The position numbers were made by a program, and so were the translations under genes. Under the pieces are notes generated by a model that was not told the origin of the DNA, did not search any database, and saw only the letters and a program-made list of their open reading frames with translations. A stretch of 64,000 nucleotides of DNA from Segniliparus rotundus DSM 44985 (GTDB taxonomy: Bacteria; Actinomycetota; Actinomycetes; Mycobacteriales; Mycobacteriaceae): contig NC_014168.1 in NCBI RefSeq assembly GCF_000092825.1, positions 2,967,946-3,031,945 of the forward strand, written 5' to 3'. This document shows positions 36,025 through 45,095 of the stretch, in pieces. Every line of letters begins with the position of its first letter. The stretch's first letter is position 1.

Positions 36025-36450
36025 TCAGGGTGCCTTCCGCCCGATGTTACTGGAGACTGCCTCGCACTCGGACGCGCTGATCTTGCCCGTGTAGTACGCG
36101 ACCTTGTAATCCACAACGGCGAGATCCTCGGCGAGCTGCTGTTGCTCGGCTTGGATCCGCGCGCGCTGCGCGAGCAGCAGCCGCAACCGCTCCGCGTGCG
36201 TCTCCTCCCCGCCTTGGAGCAGCTCGATGAACCGGCGCATGTCCTTGACCGGCATCCCGGTGCGGCGCAGCCGCAGCATGAGGACGATGCGCTCCACATC
36301 AGATTCGGAGAATCGGCGCTGGCCGCCCGCATTGCGCCGGATGGCGGGGAAAAGGCCCTCGCGTTCGAACCAGCGCAGCGAGTCAATGGAAAGTCCGGTC
36401 TCGGCGGAGACTTCGCCAATGGTGAGCTCCCGGCGCTGCGCTGTGGTCAT
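36025..36450 (-). CDS. MerR-family transcriptional regulator
   Basis: A 141-residue MerR protein: N-terminal winged HTH (LTIGEVSAETGLSIDSLRWF, then RRFSESDVERI) and a coiled-coil dimer helix (LLLAQRARIQAEQQQLAEDL). The effector part is short and has one Cys near residue 129 and YYTGKIS, so it is not a classical metal sensor with a CxxxxxxxC loop; it resembles the small TipA/SoxR-like group of unknown ligand. ATG 36450 lies about where its own promoter (36457-36487) should start transcription, so the mRNA may be leaderless. It precedes the reductase gene on the same strand (117-base gap) and may control it. Confidence 0.88.
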   Translation of the reverse strand: MTTAQRRELTIGEVSAETGLSIDSLRWFEREGLFPAIRRNAGGQRRFSESDVERIVLMLRLRRTGMPVKDMRRFIELLQGGEETHAERLRLLLAQRARIQAEQQQLAEDLAVVDYKVAYYTGKISASECEAVSSNIGRKAP

Positions 36451-36456
36451 AGCACA

Positions 36457-36487
36457 AGGCTAAAACCTGGAGCGCGCTCCAGGTCAA
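36457..36487 (-). promoter_or_regulatory. MerR-type promoter with 20-bp perfect palindrome
   Basis: On the minus strand TTGACC (36487-36482) and TAGCCT (36462-36457) are separated by 19 bases, the long spacer typical of MerR-regulated promoters. The spacer holds most of a perfect palindrome, ACCTGGAGCGCGCTCCAGGT (36465-36484). Transcription should begin near 36450, the A of the merR ATG. It is an autoregulated, probably leaderless promoter; the divergent symporter gene 78 bases away could be affected too. Confidence 0.85.
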
Positions 36488-36561
36488 GCGCGGCGCGCGC
36501 CCAGGAGAGCGGGAAACACCTCGTTGATCTTCGCGAAACGCGCCTCCCGTACATTGCTCCA

Positions 36562-37836
36562 ATGTCCGGCAAGCGGGAAAAACGCTCTTCCTTGTTCCTT
36601 CAATTGTCCGCAGCCATCGTCTTGGGCGTCGTGGTCGGATGGCTGTGGCCAGCGCTGGGGGCAGACCTCAAACCGGTCGCGGACGCGTTCATCAAGCTCA
36701 TCAAGATGCTCATCGCCCCCATAGTGTTCTGCACCGTGGTGCTCGGCGTCGCGAGCGCGGGCGATCTCAAGTCAGTCGGCAGGATCGGCGTCAAAGCCTT
36801 GGTCTACTTCGAGGCGGTCACCACGTTCGCCTTGGTGTTCGGCCTGGTGATCGGCAACCTCGCACGGCCAGGCTCCGGCTTCCGCGTCGATCCGGCGGCC
36901 CTCGCCGCCGGCGCGGACGTTCTCGCGCAGAAGACCCAGCACAGCCAGCTGCCGCACGCGGTCGAGTTCCTGCTCGGGGTCATACCGGCCTCCGTCATCG
37001 GCGCGTTCGCGGAGAACGCCCTGCTGCAGGTGCTCTTTTTCTCAGTGCTGTTCGGCCTGGCGCTCGCGAAGCTCGGCGAGAGCGGCCCGCCGGTCGTTTT
37101 GGACCTGGTGGATCAGCTGAGCAAGCTCTTTTTCACGATCATGGGCTGGGTGATGCGCCTTGCCCCTCTCGGCGCTTTCGGCGCGATGGCCTTCATCATC
37201 GGCCAGTACGGGATCTCCTCCCTCGGCGGGTACGCCAAGCTCATCGCCTGCTGCTATCTCGCGGCAGCCTTGTTCCTGCTCGTCCTCGCGGCGATCGCGA
37301 AATGCGGCGCGGGCGTGAGCCTGTGGCGGTTCGTGGTCTACGCCAAAGACGAGCTGTTCCTGGCGCTGGGCACCGCGTCCACGGAGGTCGTCCTCCCTCG
37401 GATCATGGTGAAGCTCGAAGAAGCAGGGTGTTCGCGCGCCACGACTGGCCTGGTGGTCCCCACGGGGTACTCGTTCAACCTGGACGGCGCAACACTGTAC
37501 CTATCGCTCTGTGTGCTGTTCCTGGCGCAAGCCCTCGGGGTAGACCTCACCCTCGGCGAGCAGATCACGGCCGTGCTGGTCCTCATGCTCACTTCGAAAG
37601 GCATGGCGGGCGTGCCCGGCTCCTCCTTCCTCGCGCTCTCGGCCACAGTCGAGGCCATCGGCCATGGCGCGATCCCCGTGGCAGCGGTGGCGCTGCTGTT
37701 GGGAGCGGATCGGATCATGGACTCGATGCGGGTGTCGGTCAACCTGCTCGGCAACTGTGTCGCCACGTTCGTGGTGGCGAACTGGGAAGGCCAGCTCGAC
37801 AAGGAGCACATGCGCTCGACGCTCTCGCGACGCTAG
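36562..37836 (+). CDS. Dicarboxylate/amino acid:cation symporter (DAACS family)
   Basis: A 424-residue inner membrane transporter of the GltP/DctA family, importing C4-dicarboxylates or glutamate/aspartate with Na+ or H+. Marks: IKLIKMLIAPIVFCTVVLGVAS, FLALGTASTEVVLPRI (hairpin HP1 serine-rich motif), PTGYSFNLDGATLYLS (the NMDGT-like helix 7 motif, here NLDGA) and SKGMAGVPGSSFL (HP2). The NLDGA variant and the final Asn/Asp in RVSVNLLGNCVATFVVA helix 8 resemble DctA-type. ATG 36562; no strong ribosome site. Divergent from merR. Confidence 0.9.
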   Translation: MSGKREKRSSLFLQLSAAIVLGVVVGWLWPALGADLKPVADAFIKLIKMLIAPIVFCTVVLGVASAGDLKSVGRIGVKALVYFEAVTTFALVFGLVIGNLARPGSGFRVDPAALAAGADVLAQKTQHSQLPHAVEFLLGVIPASVIGAFAENALLQVLFFSVLFGLALAKLGESGPPVVLDLVDQLSKLFFTIMGWVMRLAPLGAFGAMAFIIGQYGISSLGGYAKLIACCYLAAALFLLVLAAIAKCGAGVSLWRFVVYAKDELFLALGTASTEVVLPRIMVKLEEAGCSRATTGLVVPTGYSFNLDGATLYLSLCVLFLAQALGVDLTLGEQITAVLVLMLTSKGMAGVPGSSFLALSATVEAIGHGAIPVAAVALLLGADRIMDSMRVSVNLLGNCVATFVVANWEGQLDKEHMRSTLSRR

Positions 37837-37949
37837 GGCGGCGCTGCGGCGCGTTCACGCGCAAGCGGTCGCCACCAGCTCTTTCGCGACCATGCTGCGC
37901 GCACCGCCAAGGAACGCTCGCTGACGGCCGCGCAGGCTGCCAGCTCCTG

Positions 37950-39245
37950 CTAGTGCCCTCTCACCGCGAGGTCAGGCCGTCCCACGAGCACTGCGGCCAT
38001 GTTGTAGCCGCTCATCCGCAGCTCGCCGTTGGCCCCGGAGCGCGGGTAATCCGCATGCCCCCGCGCCGCGTCGTGGAACACACCGTCGCCCGGCCCCTCG
38101 CCCGCGTGCGTGGACAGCCGCACGACCCACGGGAACGCAGTCGGGAAACCGCCGTACGCGATCATGGGCCCCCAGCCGGGGATGCGCTGGATGGGATCGT
38201 CGTCGGATTGGAGCACGAACGCGTGGCCAGGCCCGAGGCCGAGCTGGCCGGCGTTGCCGGTCTCCGTCATGTCGATGCCGGGCGAGCCGTAAAAGACAGC
38301 GTTGTCGACGACCCCTTTTGGCAGCTGCTGCAACGCGAGGGAAACGACGAGGGAGCCATAGGAGTGGCCGAGCACGGTGATGTTCGGGCGCATCGCCGAG
38401 GAGTCGGGGGCCGGGCGCCACACCGCCGCAAGCCCCTGGCAGAACCGGGCGAAACTCTCCGACCCGCGCCGCGCGCGGGTGTCTTGGCTCAGTTCGAACA
38501 GGCCTTTGAGCTCGTCCGCCCAACCGGGGCCGGGGTTGGAGCCCTCCCATTTGAACTGGGGCGGGTCGTAGCCGATCCAAGCGACGGAGGCGACCGATCC
38601 GGGGGAGCCTTGTTTGCGCAGGATGGCTTCGCCCTCGCTTTTGAGCTTCGCGGCCTCGTCCACCATGCCGGTCAGGGTCTGCCCCGGCGAGGAATTGATC
38701 CCCGGCGTGGTGATCGAGAGGTGCTCGGCGGTGTCCGGGTCGCCAATGGCGATGGCCGCCCGGCCGCGCTCCCCCGCGCCCATGTCCAACAGCAAGAGCT
38801 TCGCGTCCGGATGCGCGGCGAGCGCGCGCTGCACCGCCTCGAGGCCTTCGATCTTGCGTTCTGCGGAGAACAGGGCGGCGGCCTTGTCGTTGAAAGCTCC
38901 GTGGAACTTGTCGGCGGACAACTCGCGCTGGATGCGGTCGCGCTCGGCCAGCAGCTCGTCTCGGCGCTTGGGGATCAGCGAGCGGTTCGCCTGGTCCCTG
39001 GCGCTCGCGGTGACGCCGTCCCGATTCCCGATCAGCTCCGGGTAGCGTTTGGCGAAATCCAACTCGCCGTCCAGCTCTGCGGCTGCCTCATGCACCTGGC
39101 CGGTGAGCAGGGGCTCGTTGAGCGGGCTGTTGTCGGAACCGCTCGGGCCCATTGCCGACTGACCGCTCCAGAAGAGTGTCACGACAAGGGCTACGACGAC
39201 ACTCCTCTTGCGGTTGAAAAACTCGCGAGGATGAATCACCCGCAT
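37950..39245 (-). CDS. Exported DUF1023-type alpha/beta hydrolase
   Basis: A 431-residue protein with an N-terminal basic and hydrophobic segment (FNRKRSVVVALVVTLFWSG) that is a signal peptide or anchor. The C-terminal half is the actinobacterial DUF1023 hydrolase: NITVLGHSYGSLVVS with the nucleophile Ser, VFYGSPGIDM, SDDDPIQRIPGWGP and the closing GHADYPRSGANGELRMSGYN. The helical middle (LLAERDRIQRELS) is the usual N-terminal part of the family. It is a paralogue of the hydrolase at 25229 but exported and free of frameshift, so it shows what the other protein's end should look like. Substrate unknown. ATG 39245; separate transcription unit. Confidence 0.85.
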   Translation of the reverse strand: MRVIHPREFFNRKRSVVVALVVTLFWSGQSAMGPSGSDNSPLNEPLLTGQVHEAAAELDGELDFAKRYPELIGNRDGVTASARDQANRSLIPKRRDELLAERDRIQRELSADKFHGAFNDKAAALFSAERKIEGLEAVQRALAAHPDAKLLLLDMGAGERGRAAIAIGDPDTAEHLSITTPGINSSPGQTLTGMVDEAAKLKSEGEAILRKQGSPGSVASVAWIGYDPPQFKWEGSNPGPGWADELKGLFELSQDTRARRGSESFARFCQGLAAVWRPAPDSSAMRPNITVLGHSYGSLVVSLALQQLPKGVVDNAVFYGSPGIDMTETGNAGQLGLGPGHAFVLQSDDDPIQRIPGWGPMIAYGGFPTAFPWVVRLSTHAGEGPGDGVFHDAARGHADYPRSGANGELRMSGYNMAAVLVGRPDLAVRGH

Positions 39246-39352
39246 GATCTTACCTTCTCAGCGCCCTCCGTGGCTAGGGAAAAGACAGCCGCACGATAAG
39301 AAATGTGGCAATCGCAACAGAGGGGCCGCAGCGCGACGTGCGAGAATACGGT

Positions 39353-40600
39353 ATGCCGACCTCGCAGCCCGACCAGGCTTTCCTGGACGATTTCGCAACA
39401 CTTTCCACGTTCGGGGCCACCCCCGGCAAGGGGGTGGACCGCCAAGCCGCAACGGCGGCGGACGGGGAGCAACGGCATTGGTTCGCGAACTGGCTCGAGC
39501 AGCGCGGTTTCACCGTCCGATACGACAAGATCGGCAACCAGTTCGGCCTGCTCGAAGTGGTTCCAGGCGCGCCGTACGTGCTCGTCGGCTCGCATCTGGA
39601 CAGCCAGCCCCTCGGCGGGCGGTTCGACGGGGCCTACGGCGTGTTGGCAGGGGCGCACGCCGCGTGGCGGCTCAAGCAGCGGTGGCAGGCGGGGGCAGCG
39701 GCCCCGAAACACAACCTCGCCGTGGTGAACTGGTTCAACGAGGAAGGCTGCCGGTTCCGCCCGAGCCTCATGGGATCGGGCGTGCTGACCGGCAAATTCG
39801 ACCTCGAAGCCACTCTCGCGATCACAGACGAAGCCGGGATCACCGTCGCCCAAGCGCTCGCCGACATCGGGACGATCGACCCGGACGGCGAAGCCCCGGC
39901 CGCGGCGGCGTACGCCGAAATCCACATCGAGCAGGGCCCAGAACTCGAACGCGACGGACTGGCCATCGGCGTGGTGGACGCGACCTGGGCGGCGAAGAAA
40001 TTCGAACTCGTCGTCCGGGGCGAGCAGTCGCACACCGGCTCGACGCCCATGGAGTTCCGCCATGACGCGCTGCTCGGCGCGGCCCTGGTGATCGCGGCGG
40101 TGCGCGACCAAGCCGACCAGCACGCCGACGTGCCGTTGCACGCCTGTGTCAGCTACCTGACTTTGGAGCCGAACTCCCCTGTCACCACTGCCCGCGAGGT
40201 GCGGCTGCATGTGGACAGCCGCTGCGCGGACGAGCGGGTGCTGGAGCAGGCGAAAGCGGACCTGTTCGCGTCGTTCCGCGAGATCGAGGAGCGCGCCCGG
40301 GTGAAGATCGAGCAGGTCGCGGCGCACGAATGGGGCAACCTCGCCTATCAGTCCGAAGGCGTGAAACTCGCGTTGGACGTCGCAGACCAGCTGCACCTGC
40401 CCCGACGGACCATCATGACCGTGGCCGGGCACGACTCCACGAACATGAAAGACCTCGTGCCCACAGTCATGCTGTTCGTCCCCAGCGTCGGCGGCGTCTC
40501 GCACAACGAGCGCGAACACACCGAGGACCACGATTTGCTGGCCGGACTGGGCGTGCTCACCGAAGTGGTCGGCAGGCTCGCCGCCGGAGAACTCGACTAG
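39353..40600 (+). CDS. M20-family amidohydrolase (allantoate/N-carbamoyl amino acid type)
   Basis: A 415-residue zinc peptidase-fold enzyme of the allantoate amidohydrolase / L-N-carbamoylase group. Metal ligands are seen in VGSHLDSQPLGGRFDGAYG (His, Asp), WFNEEGCRFRPS (Glu-Glu) and HIEQGPELE, with the lid motif GEQSHTGSTPM and the closing GGVSHNEREHTE (last His). The internal ATG at 39353 is preferred over 39305 since MPTSQPDQAFLDDF fits the family start. Substrates may be allantoate, ureidoglycolate or N-carbamoyl amino acids; no other purine catabolism gene is adjacent. Its stop overlaps the convergent transporter's stop by three bases. Confidence 0.85.
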   Translation: MPTSQPDQAFLDDFATLSTFGATPGKGVDRQAATAADGEQRHWFANWLEQRGFTVRYDKIGNQFGLLEVVPGAPYVLVGSHLDSQPLGGRFDGAYGVLAGAHAAWRLKQRWQAGAAAPKHNLAVVNWFNEEGCRFRPSLMGSGVLTGKFDLEATLAITDEAGITVAQALADIGTIDPDGEAPAAAAYAEIHIEQGPELERDGLAIGVVDATWAAKKFELVVRGEQSHTGSTPMEFRHDALLGAALVIAAVRDQADQHADVPLHACVSYLTLEPNSPVTTAREVRLHVDSRCADERVLEQAKADLFASFREIEERARVKIEQVAAHEWGNLAYQSEGVKLALDVADQLHLPRRTIMTVAGHDSTNMKDLVPTVMLFVPSVGGVSHNEREHTEDHDLLAGLGVLTEVVGRLAAGELD

Positions 40601-41973
40601 GCACCCGGACGCGCCCACAGCCACGCCGCGGCCGCGCAGATGAGCGCGCCGCACGCGCACAGGGTGATCCACGACGGCGCGACATGCCCACGCGGCGCGT
40701 CGGAGACGGAACCGGCCAGGGCGACGCCGATGCTCATGCCGAGCTGCCTGCAGGTGGACACCACGCCTGCGGCCGCCCCGGTGTTCGCGCCCATGCCGGT
40801 CACCGCCATCCCCGCGACGGGGGCGTTCACCAGGCCTATGCCGACGCCGAACGCGCCCGCGCCCGCGAGGACGCGCCCCGGCGAAGGCGGCTCCTGCGCG
40901 AGCATGACGAGCCCTGCGAGCAGGACGCCGACCCCGCCCACGAACAGCGGCGCGCTCGGCCCGAACCGGACCACCGCCCTGCTGCTGAGCGACGAGGAGA
41001 GGAACGTGCCGGTCGCCATGAGCAGCAGGTGCGAGCCCGCCAAGGAAGCGGATTCGCCGACGCAGCCCTGCAAGTAGAGCGACACGGTGAAGACGAGCGC
41101 CCCCAGCCCCAGGGAGGCGCAGGCGCCGCAGAGGTTCGCGGCGGCGTAAGGCGGGCTGCGGAAAGCGCGCAGGTCGACGAATGGCTGCGGCGACCGGGCC
41201 ATGCACAGCCCCGCCGCCGCCGCGCACAGGAGGAACAACCCGAAAGCCGCTCCGGTCCACAGCGAGCGGAACCCGAGATTCGGCAGTTGGGTGATGGCCA
41301 GCACCAGCAAGAACATGGAGACGACCACGAGCCCTTGGCCGAGGACGTCGAGGCGGCGGCTGCGGTCGCCGAAGGACTCCGGCAGAAACCGCGTCGCCCA
41401 GAGGACCACGGCGCAGACCGGGACGTTGACCCAGAAAATAGCCTGCCAGCCGATGTTGTCGACCAAGACCCCGCCGAGGCCGGGGCCGAGCGCCATCGCG
41501 ACGCCGAGGACCGCGCCCCACACCCCCAGGGCCCGCGCGCGCTTGGCCGGGTCGGTGTACGCGTTGGTGATGATGCCGAGCGCGACCGGGTTCAGCATGG
41601 ACCCGCCGACCCCTTGCAGCACCCGCGCCGCGAGCAGCACATGGACCGTCGGGGCGAAACCGCACAACAGCGAGCTCGACCCGAACAGCGCGAGCCCGTA
41701 CCGGAAGAAGCGCCGCCTGCCGCCCCGGTCGGCGAGCACGCCGCTGGAGATCAAAAAACTTCCCAAGGTGAGCGTGTACCCGTCGACGACCCACTGCATG
41801 GACTGCGCGCCGGCCTTGAGGTCGCGGCCGATCGCGGGGAGCGCCACATTGACGATGCTCGCGTCGAGGACGACGACGAAAATGCTCGCGCAGCAAATGA
41901 CGAGGACGAGCCCCGCGCGAACCGGCCCCTGCCCGGTCAGCCCGGTGTGCTCGGCTGCCGCGCGCGTTGTCAC
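40597..41973 (-). CDS. MFS drug-type exporter, 14-helix (EmrB/QacA group)
   Basis: A 458-residue, strongly hydrophobic DHA2-type transporter. SIFVVVLDASIVNVALPAIG in helix 1, QWVVDGYTLTLGSFLISSG and VLQGVGGSMLNPVALG (motif C-like Gly-rich helix) are typical. The start GTG 41973 overlaps the stop of the methyltransferase gene (GTGA), so it is cotranslated with it, an unusual pairing that suggests export of a methylated acid or protection from it. That link is inference; general drug export is the family default. Confidence 0.87.
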   Translation of the reverse strand: MTTRAAAEHTGLTGQGPVRAGLVLVICCASIFVVVLDASIVNVALPAIGRDLKAGAQSMQWVVDGYTLTLGSFLISSGVLADRGGRRRFFRYGLALFGSSSLLCGFAPTVHVLLAARVLQGVGGSMLNPVALGIITNAYTDPAKRARALGVWGAVLGVAMALGPGLGGVLVDNIGWQAIFWVNVPVCAVVLWATRFLPESFGDRSRRLDVLGQGLVVVSMFLLVLAITQLPNLGFRSLWTGAAFGLFLLCAAAAGLCMARSPQPFVDLRAFRSPPYAAANLCGACASLGLGALVFTVSLYLQGCVGESASLAGSHLLLMATGTFLSSSLSSRAVVRFGPSAPLFVGGVGVLLAGLVMLAQEPPSPGRVLAGAGAFGVGIGLVNAPVAGMAVTGMGANTGAAAGVVSTCRQLGMSIGVALAGSVSDAPRGHVAPSWITLCACGALICAAAAWLWARPGA

Positions 41974-42743
41974 GGTTTGACCGCGACGCAGAAGACCCTG
42001 CGGAACGGGAACGGCGTCCGCTCGCCCGCTTTCGGATACGCCACGCGCAGCAGACCCGCGTACTCCCGTTCGAAACGCTCGGCCTCCTGCGGGCTGAGCA
42101 GGTCGAGCACTGGCCGCAAACCTGTTCCGCGCACCCAATCGAGCACCGGGTTCTCGCCCTCAAGCAGGTGCAGGTAGGTGGTCTCCCACGCGTCCGGGAT
42201 CAGACCGGAGCCAAGGGCGAGCCGGGCGTATTGCTCTGGGGTGTCGGTGCTGTCCCCGCCGCGCAGCGCGCCGCCCAGCTTCCCTTTCCACGCCGGAGCC
42301 TGCGCGAGGGTCCGCATGAGCACATGCGACGGGGCGAGGAAGTTCCCCGGCACCTGCCAGGCGATGGCCCCGCCGGGGCGCAATTGCCCGGCCCAGGCGG
42401 TGAGCAGCTCCCGGTGCTGCGGCAGCCATTGCAGCGCAGCGTTGGTGAACACGAGGTCGACCCCTGCTGCCGAAAACTCTGCGATGTCGCCGAGTTCGAC
42501 GCGCACGTTCGCCGGAAGATCGTGGGGCGCGGCGGCCACCATCGCCGGGGACGAGTCAATGCCTGTCACATGGGCGTCCGGCCAGCGCTCACCGAGCGCT
42601 GCGGTGAGCTTGCCGGTGGCGCAGCCGAGGTCCACGATCGTTTTCGGCGCGATGTCCGGGACGCGGCCGAGAAGGTCGAAGTACGCTCGGTCCCGCTGAT
42701 CGCTGAACCTGTGGTAGACCTTCGGGTCCCAGGAAGTCGCCAT
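41970..42743 (-). CDS. tam: Trans-aconitate 2-methyltransferase
   Basis: A 257-residue SAM-dependent methyltransferase. WDPKVYHRFSDQRDRAYFDL at the N-terminus, VDLGCATGKLTAAL (SAM loop), GIDSSPAMV and FTNAALQWLPQH are hallmarks of Tam, which methylates trans-aconitate, an inhibitor formed spontaneously from cis-aconitate. Start ATG 42743. It is coupled to a DHA2 exporter. The presence of methylcitrate and aconitate metabolism (prpC/prpD) in the window fits a detoxification role but is not specific evidence. Confidence 0.9.
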   Translation of the reverse strand: MATSWDPKVYHRFSDQRDRAYFDLLGRVPDIAPKTIVDLGCATGKLTAALGERWPDAHVTGIDSSPAMVAAAPHDLPANVRVELGDIAEFSAAGVDLVFTNAALQWLPQHRELLTAWAGQLRPGGAIAWQVPGNFLAPSHVLMRTLAQAPAWKGKLGGALRGGDSTDTPEQYARLALGSGLIPDAWETTYLHLLEGENPVLDWVRGTGLRPVLDLLSPQEAERFEREYAGLLRVAYPKAGERTPFPFRRVFCVAVKP

Positions 42744-42794
42744 GCGTCCATCATGCCCCACGCCGCGGCGAAGGCGCTCTCTCGCCGGGTGGCC

Positions 42795-44216
42795 TCAAGC
42801 ACCTTCCAGGGTTTTGCCCTTGGTCTCCCGCACCAGGAACCGCACGAAGAAGAAGGACATGGCGGCGAAGAGCGCGTATCCCGCATACGTGAGCGAGAGG
42901 TTCCAGGTGGACAAACTCGGGAATGAGACGGTGACCATCCAGTTCGCGATCCAGCTGCAGGCGGTGGCGAGCGAAATCGCGGCGGCGCGGATGCGGGCGG
43001 GGAATATCTCGCCGAGGACCACCCACAAGACCACGCCCCAAGAAATCGCGAAGAAGAACACGAAGACATGCGCCGCGAGCAGCGCCGCGAGGCCCGCGTC
43101 GTGCGGGAGGAAGACGTGGCCGTCCTGACGCAGCAGAAAACTGAACGCCCAGGCTTCGACGCCCAGGGCGACGGTCATGCCCGCAGAACCGATCAGCAGC
43201 AGCGCCTTTCGGCCGATCTTGTCGATCAGGGCGATGGCGACGAGCGTGCCGACGATGTTGATGACCGAGGTGGAAAAACTGCGCAGCAGCGAATCGGACT
43301 GGTTCGAGCCGACGGACTGCCAGAGCGTCGCGGAGTAGTAGAAGACGGCGTTGATGCCGACGAGCTGCTGGAACATCGCCATGCCGATGCCGACCCAGAC
43401 GACCGGGGGGAAAAGGGACTTGCGGTCGAGCAGGTCTGTCAGACGCGGCTTGCGGTCGCAGGAGAGGGCGGAGCGGACATCGCGGACACAGCCGTCGACG
43501 TCGGCGCCGGGGCCTTCGAGTTCGGCGAACACCGCCCGAGCCTGCTCGTCCTGCCCGCTCGCGACGAGGTATCTCGGCGACTCAGGGATGGTGGAGGCGA
43601 GCAGGAAGTACAGGACGGCGGGCACGGCGCAGGCTCCCAGCATCCACTGCCACGCCTCAAACCCGGCCATCACGCCGCGGGCGGAGCCGCCCGCGGCGGC
43701 CGCGATCAGATAGTTGGCCAATTGCGAGACCGCGAGGCCGACGACGATGGCCAACTGCTGGAGCGAGGAGAGCCTGCCCCGGTACGCGGGCGGCGACACC
43801 TCTGCGATGTACAGGGGACCGATCACCGAGGCGAAACCGATGGCCAAGCCGCCGACAGCCCGCCAGAGCGCGAGCATCCAAGGGGCGGAGGGGTACATCG
43901 AGCCGATGGCTCCGACCAGGAAGAGCACCGCGGCGACCCGCATGACCGCGCGCCGCCCGAACTGGTCGGCGAGCCAACCGGCGACCATGGCGCCGAACGC
44001 GCAACCGAGCAGGGCCACAGAGACGATGAACCCGACTGCGATGTCGCCGATGGCGAAGTAGTCCTTCACGCCTTGGACGGCCCCGTTCATCACTGCTGTG
44101 TCGTACCCGAAGAGGAAGCCGCTCATCGCGGCCGAGGCGGAGACAACGACCACCCTGCCGAGTGGGGGCCTGCCTTCTTGCAACACATCCTGCTCGAGTG
44201 TGATCTGGCGAACCAT
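42795..44216 (-). CDS. MFS sugar transporter
   Basis: A 473-residue sugar porter with 12 helices. GFLFGYDTAVMNGAVQGV in helix 1, WLADQFGRRAVMRVAA in loop 2-3, PESPRYL before the central loop, QQLVGINAVFYYSATLWQSV in helix 7 (typical of sugar recognition) and the closing PETKGKTLE-like VRETKGKTLEGA are all present. It should import a hexose or similar sugar. I use ATG 44216; GTG 44234 would add six residues. The divergence from its neighbour is small: the AraC regulator ends 24 bases upstream on the same strand, so the two may be cotranscribed. Confidence 0.88.
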   Translation of the reverse strand: MVRQITLEQDVLQEGRPPLGRVVVVSASAAMSGFLFGYDTAVMNGAVQGVKDYFAIGDIAVGFIVSVALLGCAFGAMVAGWLADQFGRRAVMRVAAVLFLVGAIGSMYPSAPWMLALWRAVGGLAIGFASVIGPLYIAEVSPPAYRGRLSSLQQLAIVVGLAVSQLANYLIAAAAGGSARGVMAGFEAWQWMLGACAVPAVLYFLLASTIPESPRYLVASGQDEQARAVFAELEGPGADVDGCVRDVRSALSCDRKPRLTDLLDRKSLFPPVVWVGIGMAMFQQLVGINAVFYYSATLWQSVGSNQSDSLLRSFSTSVINIVGTLVAIALIDKIGRKALLLIGSAGMTVALGVEAWAFSFLLRQDGHVFLPHDAGLAALLAAHVFVFFFAISWGVVLWVVLGEIFPARIRAAAISLATACSWIANWMVTVSFPSLSTWNLSLTYAGYALFAAMSFFFVRFLVRETKGKTLEGA

Positions 44217-44240
44217 TGGTTCAGCATAGGTCACCCGTTT

Positions 44241-45002
44241 TCACGAGAAATACTGGCCCGGAGACACGCCGACAGCTCGGCGGAACGCAGCGGCGAAAGC
44301 GCTGGCTGAGGAGTATCCGATTCGCTCGGCGACGCGCTCGACAGTGGCGCCCTCCGCCAGGAGCGGCAGCGCGGCGCGCAATCGGGCCTGCGCGCGCCAC
44401 TGGCCGAAGCTGAGCCCGGTCTCGGCGGCCCAAATCCGGGCGAGGGTCCGCTCGGACAGGCCGCACTCGCCCGCGAGATCTCGAAGCGTGGCGGCGCGCG
44501 AGGGGTGCGCGACCAACCGTTTCGCGAGCCGCGCCGCCCTGGGCTCGCGCGGCATGGGGGCTCGGACTGGGATCACGGCCATCGGTTCGAGCAGATCGAA
44601 GAGCACAGACTCGGCGCGCTCCCGAGCGTCCGCGGCAAGATCGGCGCGCAGCAAATAGCCCAGCAGTTCGCGTAAGAGCGAGCCGACCTTGACCAGCTGC
44701 GGAGTCCGCCAATCCAGCGGCGAGCAGGCCCGCGAGGCGTGCTGGGCGGGGCAGAAGACCCCGCGCAGCACCGCGCCGCCCATCGCGCCGGTCCGGTGGA
44801 CGGTCCCGGCGGGCAGCCACAGCGCCCTGGTCGTGGGCAGCACCCAGCGCGCGCCGCCGACCGCCACCGCGACCACCCCCCGCGCAGCCCACACCAATTG
44901 ATGGTGGTCCGCATGGACGTGCTCGGGGAACCAATGCCCAGACGGCAACCGCACATCGCCCAGCACCATCGCGCCCCGGCTGGCGGCCAGCAGGTCGTCC
45001 AC
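44241..45002 (-). CDS. AraC-family regulator with N-terminal cupin
   Basis: A 253-residue regulator. Residues 15-80 form a cupin (HVHADHHQLVWAARGVVAVA, then ALWLPAGTVHRTG), and the C-terminal 95 residues hold two AraC helix-turn-helix units (TLRDLAGECGLSERTLARIW, and VERVAERIGYSSASAFAAAF with FRRAVGVSPGQY). The GTG at 45002 gives a family-like start; the open frame continues upstream into sequence antisense to the methyltransferase. Its gene is divergent from the methyltransferase at 45096 and adjacent to the sugar transporter, either of which it may control. An imperfect GACAtaattTGTC repeat at 45036-45048 is a candidate site. Confidence 0.85.
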   Translation of the reverse strand: MDDLLAASRGAMVLGDVRLPSGHWFPEHVHADHHQLVWAARGVVAVAVGGARWVLPTTRALWLPAGTVHRTGAMGGAVLRGVFCPAQHASRACSPLDWRTPQLVKVGSLLRELLGYLLRADLAADARERAESVLFDLLEPMAVIPVRAPMPREPRAARLAKRLVAHPSRAATLRDLAGECGLSERTLARIWAAETGLSFGQWRAQARLRAALPLLAEGATVERVAERIGYSSASAFAAAFRRAVGVSPGQYFS

Positions 45003-45095
45003 ACCGGCTGCACGCGAAGGGATTTGGCTGTTTGCGACATAATTTGTCAGATTATCGCCTTTCGGACAACGGCGGGCTTCGTTACCGTCGAGCGC

